DNA from: Oscillospiraceae bacterium | GTDB lineage: Bacteria > Bacillota > Clostridia > Oscillospirales > Ruminococcaceae | Assembly (NCBI GenBank): GCA_028694405.1 | Contig: JAQUTM010000013.1 | Location: forward strand, 1-22,308 | DNA: 22,308 nt | Reading direction: 5' to 3' | Shown: in pieces, positions 1 through 7,067 of the stretch | Layout: the number at the start of each line of letters is the position of its first letter | Numbering within the stretch: the first letter of the stretch is position 1 | The notes under the pieces: generated by a model | What the model was told of the DNA's origin: nothing | The model's database searches: none | What the model saw: only the letters and a program-made list of their open reading frames with translations | Made by a program: the position numbers and the translations under genes

Positions 1-435
1 AATTATCTTCAAGAGCAGTAATTTTGTCCACGCGTGTTGCATGGCGTCCGCCCTCAAATTCTGTGTTTAAAAACAGGTCTACCATTTCACAGGCAAGCCC
101 CGCCCCTACTACGCGCCCGCCCATACAAAGGGCATTGGCGTTATTGTGCAAACGTGTATATTTTGCGCTGAACGTATCGCTGCAGCAGCAAGCACGAATG
201 CCTTTTATTTTGTTAGCGGCAATACTAATGCCAACACCTGTGCCGCAAAATAAAAGAACTTTTTCTGCCTCGCCGTTTAAAACGGCTTTGCAAGGCTCTT
301 TAGCCATATCGGGGTAATCTACGCTGCTTTCATCAAAACAGCCGTAGTCTTTGTAAGCTACTTTGCATGCGTCCAAATGCTTTTTTACTTCTTCTTTTAA
401 GGCGTATCCGCCGTGTCGGCACCCAGTGCAATCAT
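1..435 (-). pseudogene. rpiB: Ribose-5-phosphate isomerase B, frameshifted and cut by the window edge
   Basis: RpiB interconverts ribose 5-phosphate and ribulose 5-phosphate in the pentose phosphate pathway (family knowledge). The gene starts at the ATG at 435-433, after an AGAGG ribosome binding site, and opens MIALGAD. It then goes out of frame: as written, the product ends after 12 codons. Inserting one base near 415-416 restores the family pattern GADHGGYALKEEVKKHL. The repaired frame stays open to position 1 and includes the active-site segment CGTGVGISIAANKIKGIRA, with its catalytic cysteine, then the HNNAN segment and GGRHATRV. The deletion falls exactly between the Asp and His of the conserved DHGG substrate-binding motif. 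The rest of the frame is undamaged, so this is either a very recent mutation or a sequencing or assembly error. It lies 22 bases after tsaB and is probably the last gene of tsaE-tsaB-rpiB. The C-terminus is outside the window. Confidence 0.85.
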
Positions 436-457
436 GTTAAAATACCTCTTTTATTAA

Positions 458-1168
458 TTAGTTTGCTTGGCTTGCTGCCAGTTTTTCCTTGCGTTCGCGT
501 TCTGCTTGGCTTAAACGCAAATAGCAGGGTTGTAATTGCGCAGCACAAATTGCTCTACCTGCCATAAATTCAGCAAAGCCAATGCGGGCAACGCTGCCGG
601 CACGACCGCTGCGGTAATCAGCAGGGTAAAGCAAAGTATCACATTTATTTTCCAACATATTATAACATATTTTTGCGCCGTCACCAATAAGCATAAGCGG
701 TTTTTTACAATTTTTAAATGCAGATAAAACTTCTAAAGCAGGGCCTGCGCTGTCCTTACAAAGACGACTGTATGATTCTTGGTTTTTTTCAAAAGCCGCA
801 TAATATACTTCATTACGGCGCGCGTCTAAAGCGCACAAAACCGTGCCTTGCGGTATAACGCAAGACATTGCAAGCCCTTCTAATGTGCTGACAGCTACAC
901 AAGGTGTATTGTGGGCAAAGGCAAGACCTTTAATCAGCGCAAGGCCGATGCGCAAGCCTGTAAAACTACCCGGTCCGCTTGTTACCGCATAACAGGTAAC
1001 ATCGGCAGGGGTGAGGTTTGTTGCGGTAAACGTGCTGTTTATAAGCACCAATAGGGTTTCGCTATGAGTAAAACCGGTGGCAAGGTAGCTTTCATATAAA
1101 AGGGTATCGTCCTTTAATATGGCAACGCCTGCTGTTTTTCCGGCACAGTCTAAGGCAAAGGTAATCAT
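458..1168 (-). CDS. tsaB: tRNA threonylcarbamoyladenosine biosynthesis protein TsaB
   Basis: TsaB is the partner and scaffold of TsaD in the complex that transfers threonylcarbamoyl to A37 of ANN-decoding tRNAs (t6A). It has the ASKHA fold but no catalysis of its own. The 236-residue protein opens MITFALDCAGKTAGVAIL, the usual TsaB N-terminus. It carries the diagnostic segment TSGPGSFTGLRIGLALIKGL at residues 63-82 and a later LDARRNEVYYA segment, also typical. I chose the ATG at 1168 rather than the in-frame upstream start at 1198 because AGGAG lies at the right distance before it. It follows tsaE by 16 bases and precedes rpiB by 22, so the three are probably co-transcribed. Identification is firm; length is normal for the family. 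Confidence 0.95.
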   Translation of the reverse strand: MITFALDCAGKTAGVAILKDDTLLYESYLATGFTHSETLLVLINSTFTATNLTPADVTCYAVTSGPGSFTGLRIGLALIKGLAFAHNTPCVAVSTLEGLAMSCVIPQGTVLCALDARRNEVYYAAFEKNQESYSRLCKDSAGPALEVLSAFKNCKKPLMLIGDGAKICYNMLENKCDTLLYPADYRSGRAGSVARIGFAEFMAGRAICAAQLQPCYLRLSQAERERKEKLAASQAN

Positions 1169-1184
1169 TAAAAAAACTCCTGTT

Positions 1185-1613
1185 TTATTGTAAAGCATCT
1201 ATGCCGATAATAGTAATACGCCTTGTATTTTCATCGACATGAGCAATATCAACTTTAATAAAAGGCTCGTCCAAAAACTCCGCTATATTTTCGCTCCACT
1301 CAGCGGCAACAACAGCGCCGCTGTCCATGTAATCGTAAAAACCGGTTGTGTATAAGTCCTCTAAGCTGTTAATACGGTACATGTCAAAATGGGCAAATAC
1401 CTGTGGACCGCGGTACACGTTTACAATGGCAAAGGTAGGGCTGGTTGCCTCGTCAATACAGCCCAGTCCTTGTGCAATGCCGCTGCAAAAAGCGGTTTTT
1501 CCTGCCCCAAGCCCGCCGGTAAAAGCAATTACGCTGCCCGGAGTTAAATAGGCGGCCAGCCGCCGGCCAAGCGCTACAGTTTCTTCTTTATTATGGGTAA
1601 TATAAACAGCCAT
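1185..1613 (-). CDS. tsaE: tRNA threonylcarbamoyladenosine biosynthesis ATPase TsaE
   Basis: TsaE is the small P-loop ATPase that binds and resets the TsaB-TsaD complex during t6A synthesis. The Walker A motif GGLGAGKT is at about residues 33-40, followed by FAHFDMYRI, the HxDxYR-type motif of the family, and AAEWSENI, the conserved W-x-E segment. At about 142 residues the length is typical. Two ATGs lie two codons apart (1619 and 1613). I prefer 1613 because AAGGA sits about 7 bases before it, whereas it nearly touches the ATG at 1619. It is the first gene of the leftward operon tsaE-tsaB-rpiB, behind an extended -10 promoter at 1656-1664. Its reaction partner tsaD lies at the opposite end of the window. 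Confidence 0.94.
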   Translation of the reverse strand: MAVYITHNKEETVALGRRLAAYLTPGSVIAFTGGLGAGKTAFCSGIAQGLGCIDEATSPTFAIVNVYRGPQVFAHFDMYRINSLEDLYTTGFYDYMDSGAVVAAEWSENIAEFLDEPFIKVDIAHVDENTRRITIIGIDALQ

Positions 1614-1655
1614 AGGCATTTCCTTTATTTATAAGTTAGTAGGTAATTTAAGGTT

Positions 1656-1684
1656 ATTATACCACACCCACAAATGCCTGCAAA
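1656..1684 (-). promoter_or_regulatory. Probable sigma-A promoter for tsaE-tsaB-rpiB
   Basis: On the minus strand a perfect TATAAT (1661-1656) is preceded by TGG, forming an extended -10 element. A weak -35 (TTTGCA, 17-base spacer, or TTGCAG with 16) lies at about 1684-1678. The leader to tsaE would be about 35-40 bases. It is divergent from the rodA promoter and separated from it by about 30 bases. Confidence 0.65.
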
Positions 1685-1715
1685 GTGAAAAAATGTAGGA
1701 AAATACTGCAAGGTG

Positions 1716-1744
1716 TTGTTATATTTGGGGCATTATACTATAAT
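1716..1744 (+). promoter_or_regulatory. Probable sigma-A promoter for rodA
   Basis: TTGTTA (1716-1721) is followed by a 17-base spacer and a perfect TATAAT (1739-1744). The inferred start lies about 45 bases before the rodA GTG, and a full AAGGAGGTGG ribosome binding site is at 1781-1790. Confidence 0.7.
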
Positions 1745-1794
1745 GAAATAACTTAAAGCCTTTTATCGTACTATATAAGTAAGGAGGTGGCATA

Positions 1795-2934
1795 GTGCTG
1801 AAAAAAATAGGAAAATATTTTGGAAGAACAGACTGCATTTTTTTACTTTTGTGTATTTCTTGTTCTGTTTTGTCTGTGCTAAGCTTGTGTTCTATCAGTA
1901 TTTCGTTGGGAGATATTGAAATGCGGACGGCTGTAGTACAAGGGGCCGCTGCCGCCGTGGGTTTGGCTGCTGCCATTATTATCAGCAATATTGACTACCG
2001 TAATATTGCGCAGATGTGGCCCTTTCATGTGGCGTTTGCATGGGGGCTGGTGGTGCTTACTTATTTTATAGGGTATGCTCCGGCAGGCACCAGTAACCGC
2101 GCATGGATAGAACTGCCTTTGGGTTTATCGTTGCAGCCTACCGAGCTTGCAAAAATCAGTTTTATTTTAACCTTGGCTTTGCATCTTTACACCATTAGAG
2201 GTCATATTAACGAGCTGCCTAATTTAATTAAGGTTGGGCTGCATGTGCTGGGCCCGGTAGGGTTAATTTTGGTTTTACAAAAAGATGCCGGCACTGCTTT
2301 AATTTTTTTGATTATTGGCGCTGCTATGGTTTTTAGCGCACGTTTAAGTTATAAATATATTATCTCGGCTCTTGTCTTAGTGGGTATAGGGTTACCTGCT
2401 GTTTGGTTTTTGGACAGCGGAGAAAAAATTATAAAGTCGTACCAACGCGGACGTATTTTGGCACTTTTTTACCCCGATAATCCCATTTATAAGGAAATTA
2501 TGTATCAGCAAAAGCAAGGGTTAATTTCTATTGGCTCGGGACAAATTTTGGGACGCGGCTTTTTTGACACCAATCACTATGCGGTACCGTTGGCACATAA
2601 CGATTTTATTTTTTCCTATATTGCCCAAACAATGGGCTTTGTGGGAGCAATTATTGTTTTGGTGCTTTTATTTAGCATTGTAATAAAAGGGTATGCTACT
2701 GCTGTGCGCAGCGAAGATGAGCTGGGCAGCTATATTTGTATTGGAGTTTCCACTGTATTTTTAAGCCAAACCATTATAAACGTGGGTATGAACTTATCTG
2801 TGCTGCCTGTTATAGGCATTACGCTACCGCTTTTTACAGCGGGCGGCACCAGTGTAAGTATGCTTTATTTATGTATCGGTTTGGTGCTTTCGGTATATAT
2901 TCACAACAAAAAAACGCTGTTTGACAATATGTAA
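1795..2934 (+). CDS. rodA: SEDS-family peptidoglycan polymerase, RodA/FtsW type
   Basis: SEDS proteins are polytopic membrane glycosyltransferases that polymerise lipid II into peptidoglycan, working with a class B penicillin-binding protein. The 379-residue product has about ten hydrophobic segments and the family landmarks in order: NRAWIELPLGLSLQPTELAK (about 100-120), QKDAGTALIFL, the large loop with GRGFFDTNHYAVPLAHNDFIFS, and near the end LPLFTAGGTS. The start is a GTG 4 bases after the strong AAGGAGGTGG at 1781-1790. The loop motif is unusual: most family members read TDFIF followed by a Glu-Glu-x-Gly-Phe segment, whereas here it is NDFIF followed by QTMGF. The Asp is kept but the acidic pair is lost. 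RodA, FtsW and SpoVE cannot be separated safely from sequence alone, and no PBP or mreBCD gene is adjacent. It stands alone, convergent with the protease gene. Confidence 0.88.
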   Translation: MLKKIGKYFGRTDCIFLLLCISCSVLSVLSLCSISISLGDIEMRTAVVQGAAAAVGLAAAIIISNIDYRNIAQMWPFHVAFAWGLVVLTYFIGYAPAGTSNRAWIELPLGLSLQPTELAKISFILTLALHLYTIRGHINELPNLIKVGLHVLGPVGLILVLQKDAGTALIFLIIGAAMVFSARLSYKYIISALVLVGIGLPAVWFLDSGEKIIKSYQRGRILALFYPDNPIYKEIMYQQKQGLISIGSGQILGRGFFDTNHYAVPLAHNDFIFSYIAQTMGFVGAIIVLVLLFSIVIKGYATAVRSEDELGSYICIGVSTVFLSQTIINVGMNLSVLPVIGITLPLFTAGGTSVSMLYLCIGLVLSVYIHNKKTLFDNM

Positions 2935-2947
2935 AGCCGTAAAAAAT

Positions 2948-2991
2948 AAAAATGACACGCTGACCTTACAAAGGAAAAGCGTGTCATTTTT
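2948..2991. terminator. Bidirectional terminator between rodA and the protease gene
   Basis: A perfect 14-base inverted repeat (2948-2961 with 2978-2991, core ATGACACGCT) encloses a 16-base loop. A-runs and T-runs at the two ends make it work on both strands, serving the two convergent genes. Confidence 0.9.
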
Positions 2992-3024
2992 GTTTTACGG
3001 AAAAAACTGTAAAATAAAAGGTTA

Positions 3025-5037
3025 CTATTCGTATACGGTAGTTAAAATTTCATCACCGTTTACGGTAAAGGTGGCCATATCGGAAAGAGCAGAATTGTTT
3101 TGCATATCTACCATTTCAAACATAAAGGAGAACACGCCATCGCCTAGCTCTGTTTCGTAAAAACTGCTGTCTGCGGTAAACGTAAAGGCATCTCCTTCAA
3201 ATTGATATACGTCCTCATCGTCGCCGGAAAGTGTCATGTAATAGTAAATGGGTGTAATTACGTCGCCTGCTTGCAGTTTGGTTAAGTCTTTGTCACTCAT
3301 GCCGTTATCATCAATGCTGCGGCGTGCGCCCATAATCTCGTATGCACCTGCTGTGTAATTATAAGCTACACGCAGGTTGTATTCTTCGCCGTTTAATAAA
3401 ATGGGTATGGTGTACAGGTTGTAGTCATCACCTTCAAAGGTGATATCCATATACACGAGGTTTCCGTCAATACTGCCCCATACACCGCGAAAATTATCTT
3501 TAAATACACCAGTGTCCCAGTTTGCATCTAAGTCGTTGTCACGACCCAGCAACAAAATAATATCCTCTTCCTCGTCAATATAAGACATTTGGAAATATAC
3601 CGCTTTTAGTAAATCGGCGGTTTGGGTGCCAACAGACAAAACCAAAAAGCCGTCATCATCTACGGTTAAAGGATAATCCTCCAAACCATTTTCGCTTAAA
3701 GTAGGGATAGTAGGCAGCTCCTCATAGCCCATGTCAGAAATATATGACAATGCCTCGGGGGTCAGCTCTCCGCCCAATTCATAGCCGTATAGATAAGCGA
3801 AAGGTTCGCTGGCGGCTACACGAATAAAATTGTTATAATTGTCAACATCGCCGTTGTAAGAGTAATAGCAAGACAGACCGGTGGCGTTTGCACGGTAAGG
3901 TCCATTTACACGATAAACCACGCAGTCGTCTAAAGCGTCCAGTAAATTTTGACTGTGCTGTGGTAAAATATCGCTGGCGTTGGCAACTAAGTGTCCAAGG
4001 TCTACCATGTTTGTATAGCCTTCGTCGGGAGTGTTGCCACCGTAATTTTCTGCACTAAGAGCGCTACGACCAAAGCTGGAGAAGAAATAAGGGTCATCAC
4101 AGGCAGCAGCAAGGGCTTCTTTACCAATATTATTATATGCGGTAAGCAGCGCACCTACCTTACTTAAATCGGTAACCGACAGGGTGATTTCCTCTGCCGT
4201 GCCCACCTCTTGACAGCCCTGCACATAGCTGTCACAAATAATTTTACCAAGCTGAGCACCGTTAATAGCAGTATTTTCCGCCAGTCCCCCTACAAAACCG
4301 GTATAATTCCAACCGTTGCCCGGTTCCCATTCTTCACTGGCAACCAAATAGCGGCCAATATCGTTAAAGGTGTATGCCGTGTCAATGGTGGCCATTAAGC
4401 AGGTGTCAAATCCAATAAGTTCAAAGGGAGGTGCCTCCTCGGACAAGGTATAAACGCTGTCAAATGCAGCATACATCTCGTCTAGGGTTAAAGAATCATA
4501 ATCAAAAATTTCATCAAAGGCTGCGCCGTCTACGCTGCCGCCGCCATGGTTCCAAAATACAAATACTTTATGGTCTGCGGCATAATTTTCTTCGCAGAAA
4601 GATAAAAAATCTGCCAAGGTTTCGCTTTCGCCCATGTTTGCAAGGGATTGTTGGTCTACGCAAACCATATCAGTTCCGTCATATACATACCGTTCTATGT
4701 AGTTTGGGTCAACTGTGTCATTTTGCCACTCAGAAGCGCCGCCGGTTTCTATAATAACCTTAACGTTTTCCGGCAGCTGAACCTCCAATAGTTCGTTTAA
4801 GTCAGCAGTAGCAGCTCCGCCTTGGCTTTCTAAGTCGCTTCCGCATAAGTACCAATAAATAGCCCAAGTGTCTTCGGCACCGTAGCCTTCTCCGGACAGT
4901 GCTCCGGCGTTAGGTGAAAGAACTGCATCGGTGCTGACAGGTTCATCTTCGGCAAATATTATCAATGCAACAAAAGCTAAAAATAAGATTCCCACAATTA
5001 AAAGTAAAATTTTAAGTACCTTTTTAATATAAATCAA
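3025..5037 (-). CDS. Membrane-anchored clostripain-family (C11) cysteine peptidase
   Basis: C11 peptidases are caspase-fold cysteine proteases of clan CD, often secreted and calcium-activated. The protein (up to 670 residues) has one N-terminal hydrophobic segment at about residues 7-28 after a KK pair, which reads as a signal anchor or an uncleaved signal peptide. The C11 domain begins at TWAIYWYLCGSDLE (about 57-70). The catalytic His is in FWNHGGGS (His164) and the Cys in IGFDTCLMAT (Cys213). About 300 further residues, rich in acidic and aromatic residues, look like an extracellular beta domain. The start is odd: the TTG at 5037 directly abuts the ribosome binding site AAGGAGG (5044-5038). 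An in-frame ATT at 5028-5026 lies 9 bases after it and would give the natural N-terminus KKVLKILLLIVG. I give the outer bound. It is monocistronic; the substrate is unknown. Confidence 0.9.
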   Translation of the reverse strand: MIYIKKVLKILLLIVGILFLAFVALIIFAEDEPVSTDAVLSPNAGALSGEGYGAEDTWAIYWYLCGSDLESQGGAATADLNELLEVQLPENVKVIIETGGASEWQNDTVDPNYIERYVYDGTDMVCVDQQSLANMGESETLADFLSFCEENYAADHKVFVFWNHGGGSVDGAAFDEIFDYDSLTLDEMYAAFDSVYTLSEEAPPFELIGFDTCLMATIDTAYTFNDIGRYLVASEEWEPGNGWNYTGFVGGLAENTAINGAQLGKIICDSYVQGCQEVGTAEEITLSVTDLSKVGALLTAYNNIGKEALAAACDDPYFFSSFGRSALSAENYGGNTPDEGYTNMVDLGHLVANASDILPQHSQNLLDALDDCVVYRVNGPYRANATGLSCYYSYNGDVDNYNNFIRVAASEPFAYLYGYELGGELTPEALSYISDMGYEELPTIPTLSENGLEDYPLTVDDDGFLVLSVGTQTADLLKAVYFQMSYIDEEEDIILLLGRDNDLDANWDTGVFKDNFRGVWGSIDGNLVYMDITFEGDDYNLYTIPILLNGEEYNLRVAYNYTAGAYEIMGARRSIDDNGMSDKDLTKLQAGDVITPIYYYMTLSGDDEDVYQFEGDAFTFTADSSFYETELGDGVFSFMFEMVDMQNNSALSDMATFTVNGDEILTTVYE

Positions 5038-5115
5038 CCTCCTTACTCAATTTATAAATATTATAGTTTAAATCGCATAAAATTGCTACTATAGCACGAA
5101 AAAAAGAATAAAAAA

Positions 5116-5143
5116 TAGGCAGTTACTTTATCATAACTGCCTA
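5116..5143 (-). terminator. Terminator after the DUF378 gene
   Basis: A perfect 10-base stem TAGGCAGTTA (5116-5125) with its complement (5134-5143) and an 8-base loop is followed on the minus strand by a run of T (complement of 5115-5101). It separates the DUF378 gene from the protease gene. Confidence 0.85.
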
Positions 5144-5157
5144 AAAAAGGAATTTGA

Positions 5158-5367
5158 TTAAATGCGGTGAGATGCTTGGTCACCGGGCATGAACAGATAG
5201 GGAATAGCACACACGGCCCCAACGCCTACCAGTGTGTAAATAATGCGTGATAGAATGCTGATGCTGCCGCCAAACAGCCATGCCACTAAGTCAAAGCTGA
5301 AAAGCCCGATAAGACCCCAGTTTAAACCGCCGATGATAAGCAAAATAACGCAGATTTTGTAAAACAT
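5158..5367 (-). CDS. DUF378 small membrane protein
   Basis: This 69-residue protein consists of two hydrophobic segments joined by a short loop. It shows the family signature IGGLNWGLIGLFSFDLV in the first half and SRIIYTLVGVGAV in the second, which matches the DUF378 (YuzA-like) family. The function is unknown. I chose the ATG at 5367 because GGAGG lies 7 bases before it and because the family N-terminus aligns there. The longer in-frame extension runs back through a terminator and into the sugar transferase gene, so it is spurious. It is bracketed by terminators on both sides, so it should have its own promoter, but none is convincing. Confidence 0.88.
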   Translation of the reverse strand: MFYKICVILLIIGGLNWGLIGLFSFDLVAWLFGGSISILSRIIYTLVGVGAVCAIPYLFMPGDQASHRI

Positions 5368-5426
5368 GATATATCCTCCATCCTTTAAAGATAGATTTAT
5401 ATTGCCCTTTTTAAAGTTGAATATAC

Positions 5427-5457
5427 AAAAACAGGGTACTGCATTTACAGTACCCTG
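5427..5457 (-). terminator. Terminator after the sugar transferase gene
   Basis: A perfect 10-base stem CAGGGTACTG (5432-5441) with its complement (5448-5457) and a 6-base loop is followed on the minus strand by five T (5431-5427). It begins 20 bases after the stop of the sugar transferase. Confidence 0.85.
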
Positions 5458-5476
5458 CCCAGTAAATATTGGTTTT

Positions 5477-6880
5477 TTAAGAGGCACCTTTTCCTTTGAA
5501 AAGATGAATAACGGTGTAAAATAAAATTTTAATATCCCAAGAAAAATTCCAATTTTCAATGTATTTTGTGTCTAAGGCAACAACATCTTCAAAATCTGTA
5601 ATTTCATTGCGTCCGCTGGTTTGCCAAAGCCCTGTAATACCGGGCTTAAAGCTTAATCGGCTTTTGTGGTGTGGGCTGTAGCGCTCAAATTCGTCCAAGG
5701 TAGGGGGGCGCGTACCCACTAAAGACATATCTCCCTTTAGTACATTCCAAAACTGCGGCAGTTCATCTAAACTGGTTTTGCGAATAAACTTTCCTACCTT
5801 GGTAACGCGAGGATCTACTTTTATTTTAAACATAAGGCCGTTCATTTCATTTTGGGCAGCTAAATCGACTTTTCTGGCGTCTGCGTCTTGGTACATAGAG
5901 CGAAACTTGTACATTTTAAATTTTCTGCCGTTTCGACCAATGCGTATTTGGCTGTAAATAGGCGAACCCTTGGACTCCAGACAAATTGCAGGTATAAGTA
6001 CAATCCCTATCATACCGGTAATTATAAGCCCCACACATGCTCCAACAATATCTAAAGTACGTTTTTGTATCAGCTGAAAATGAGAAATAATATTTTCACT
6101 GGTAGTTATAACCGTACTGTTGATAAAATTTTCTATGCGCGCATTAGGCAAAGACATATTTAAACTTTCCAGCGCAATATGTAAGGTAATCCCCATGGTT
6201 TGAAAAGCGGATATATAATAAGCCAGCGTGCTGTCTTGGGGAGAAAGGTACAGAAAAGCCTCATCTATTACTTCGGTTTGTATAATGTCGAATAAATTTT
6301 GTGCGTTAGCGGTAATAGCAAACCCGTTTACCGTTTGGCCAACACGGTTTTGGTCAATTACGGCTATATGAGAAACCCAATAATCGCGCACATCTAAGGC
6401 AGAAAAATTTTCTGTCAATGTTTGGATATAGTCATTGGTTGTAACAAGCACCACTTTGCTGGCGTTGTTGCCTTTACGATAAAACTTGTTGATGCAGCGC
6501 TTAAAAATAATGCGAAATAAATAAATAATAATAACATTCAGCGTCACGCAAAAAGAGATAAAAAGGCGGGAGTAAATGGCAGTTTCTTTTAAAACAAAAG
6601 AATATAAGAGGAAAAAAATCCAAACAAAAAAGGTGCATTTGCACACAGCCATAAATTCCTTTAAATAGCCGCGCTCAAAAAATCCATAAAAATTTTTAGT
6701 TGTAATATCTGCTATTAAAATACATACGGAAATAACGAAAAAAAACCGAAAATAAATAGAATGAATTTGTGCAAATGAAAAAAAGCGCAAGTAAAAAGCA
6801 GTAAAAAAACAAACCCACATAGCTATAATGTCTAGGATATACAAATATAAAAAATATTTTGTATCTTGCTTAATATACAT
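5477..6880 (-). CDS. Polyprenyl-phosphate sugar-1-phosphate transferase (exopolysaccharide initiation)
   Basis: This family transfers a sugar 1-phosphate from a UDP-sugar to undecaprenyl phosphate, the first step of capsule, exopolysaccharide or glycan repeat-unit assembly on the inner face of the membrane. The 467-residue protein has four or five hydrophobic N-terminal segments (about 1-130) and a middle Rossmann-like domain (about 140-260, beginning ASKVVLVTTND). The C-terminal bacterial sugar transferase domain runs from KRTLDIVGA (about 270) to the end. Visible motifs include YKFRSM, the catalytic Asp-Glu in TSLDELPQFWN (about 372-373), SLVGTRPP, and KPGITGLWQTSGRN. The full architecture is WbaP/EpsL-like. 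The sugar cannot be told from sequence. It follows AGAGGTG and a 187-base gap holding two candidate -10 boxes. It is an orphan: no glycosyltransferase, flippase or polymerase genes adjoin it. Confidence 0.93.
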   Translation of the reverse strand: MYIKQDTKYFLYLYILDIIAMWVCFFTAFYLRFFSFAQIHSIYFRFFFVISVCILIADITTKNFYGFFERGYLKEFMAVCKCTFFVWIFFLLYSFVLKETAIYSRLFISFCVTLNVIIIYLFRIIFKRCINKFYRKGNNASKVVLVTTNDYIQTLTENFSALDVRDYWVSHIAVIDQNRVGQTVNGFAITANAQNLFDIIQTEVIDEAFLYLSPQDSTLAYYISAFQTMGITLHIALESLNMSLPNARIENFINSTVITTSENIISHFQLIQKRTLDIVGACVGLIITGMIGIVLIPAICLESKGSPIYSQIRIGRNGRKFKMYKFRSMYQDADARKVDLAAQNEMNGLMFKIKVDPRVTKVGKFIRKTSLDELPQFWNVLKGDMSLVGTRPPTLDEFERYSPHHKSRLSFKPGITGLWQTSGRNEITDFEDVVALDTKYIENWNFSWDIKILFYTVIHLFKGKGAS

Positions 6881-6974
6881 GGTGGTGCACCTCTCCCGGC
6901 TGTCTCTAGTGACATACTGCTTTTTTAAGCTTTAGCCTTTATCTTTGCAAGCCAAAACATAAAACAGCATATTT

Positions 6975-6991
6975 ATTATAGTATTATAGCA
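6975..6991 (-). promoter_or_regulatory. Candidate promoter for the sugar transferase
   Basis: Two TATAAT boxes lie close together on the minus strand (6988-6983 and 6980-6975). The upstream one is preceded by TGC, an extended -10 element. No good -35 is visible. The leader would be about 90-100 bases. Confidence 0.5.
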
Positions 6992-7021
6992 AAAAGAATA
7001 TTAAAAAAGCTACTTATCATC

Positions 7022-7056
7022 AAAAAAAGCAGATAGTTACAATAAAACTGACTTGC
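7022..7056 (-). terminator. Probable terminator after the DUF6056-like gene
   Basis: An imperfect hairpin (arms 7056-7046 and 7039-7029, with internal mismatches and a bulge) is followed on the minus strand by seven T (complement of 7028-7022), 12 bases after the stop codon. Confidence 0.55.
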
Positions 7057-7067
7057 AGGAGATAAGG

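Noticed and set aside
5368..5559. 64-codon N-terminal extension of the DUF378 protein
   Set aside because: It runs back through the sugar transferase terminator and into that gene; the ATG at 5367 has a good GGAGG and matches the family start.
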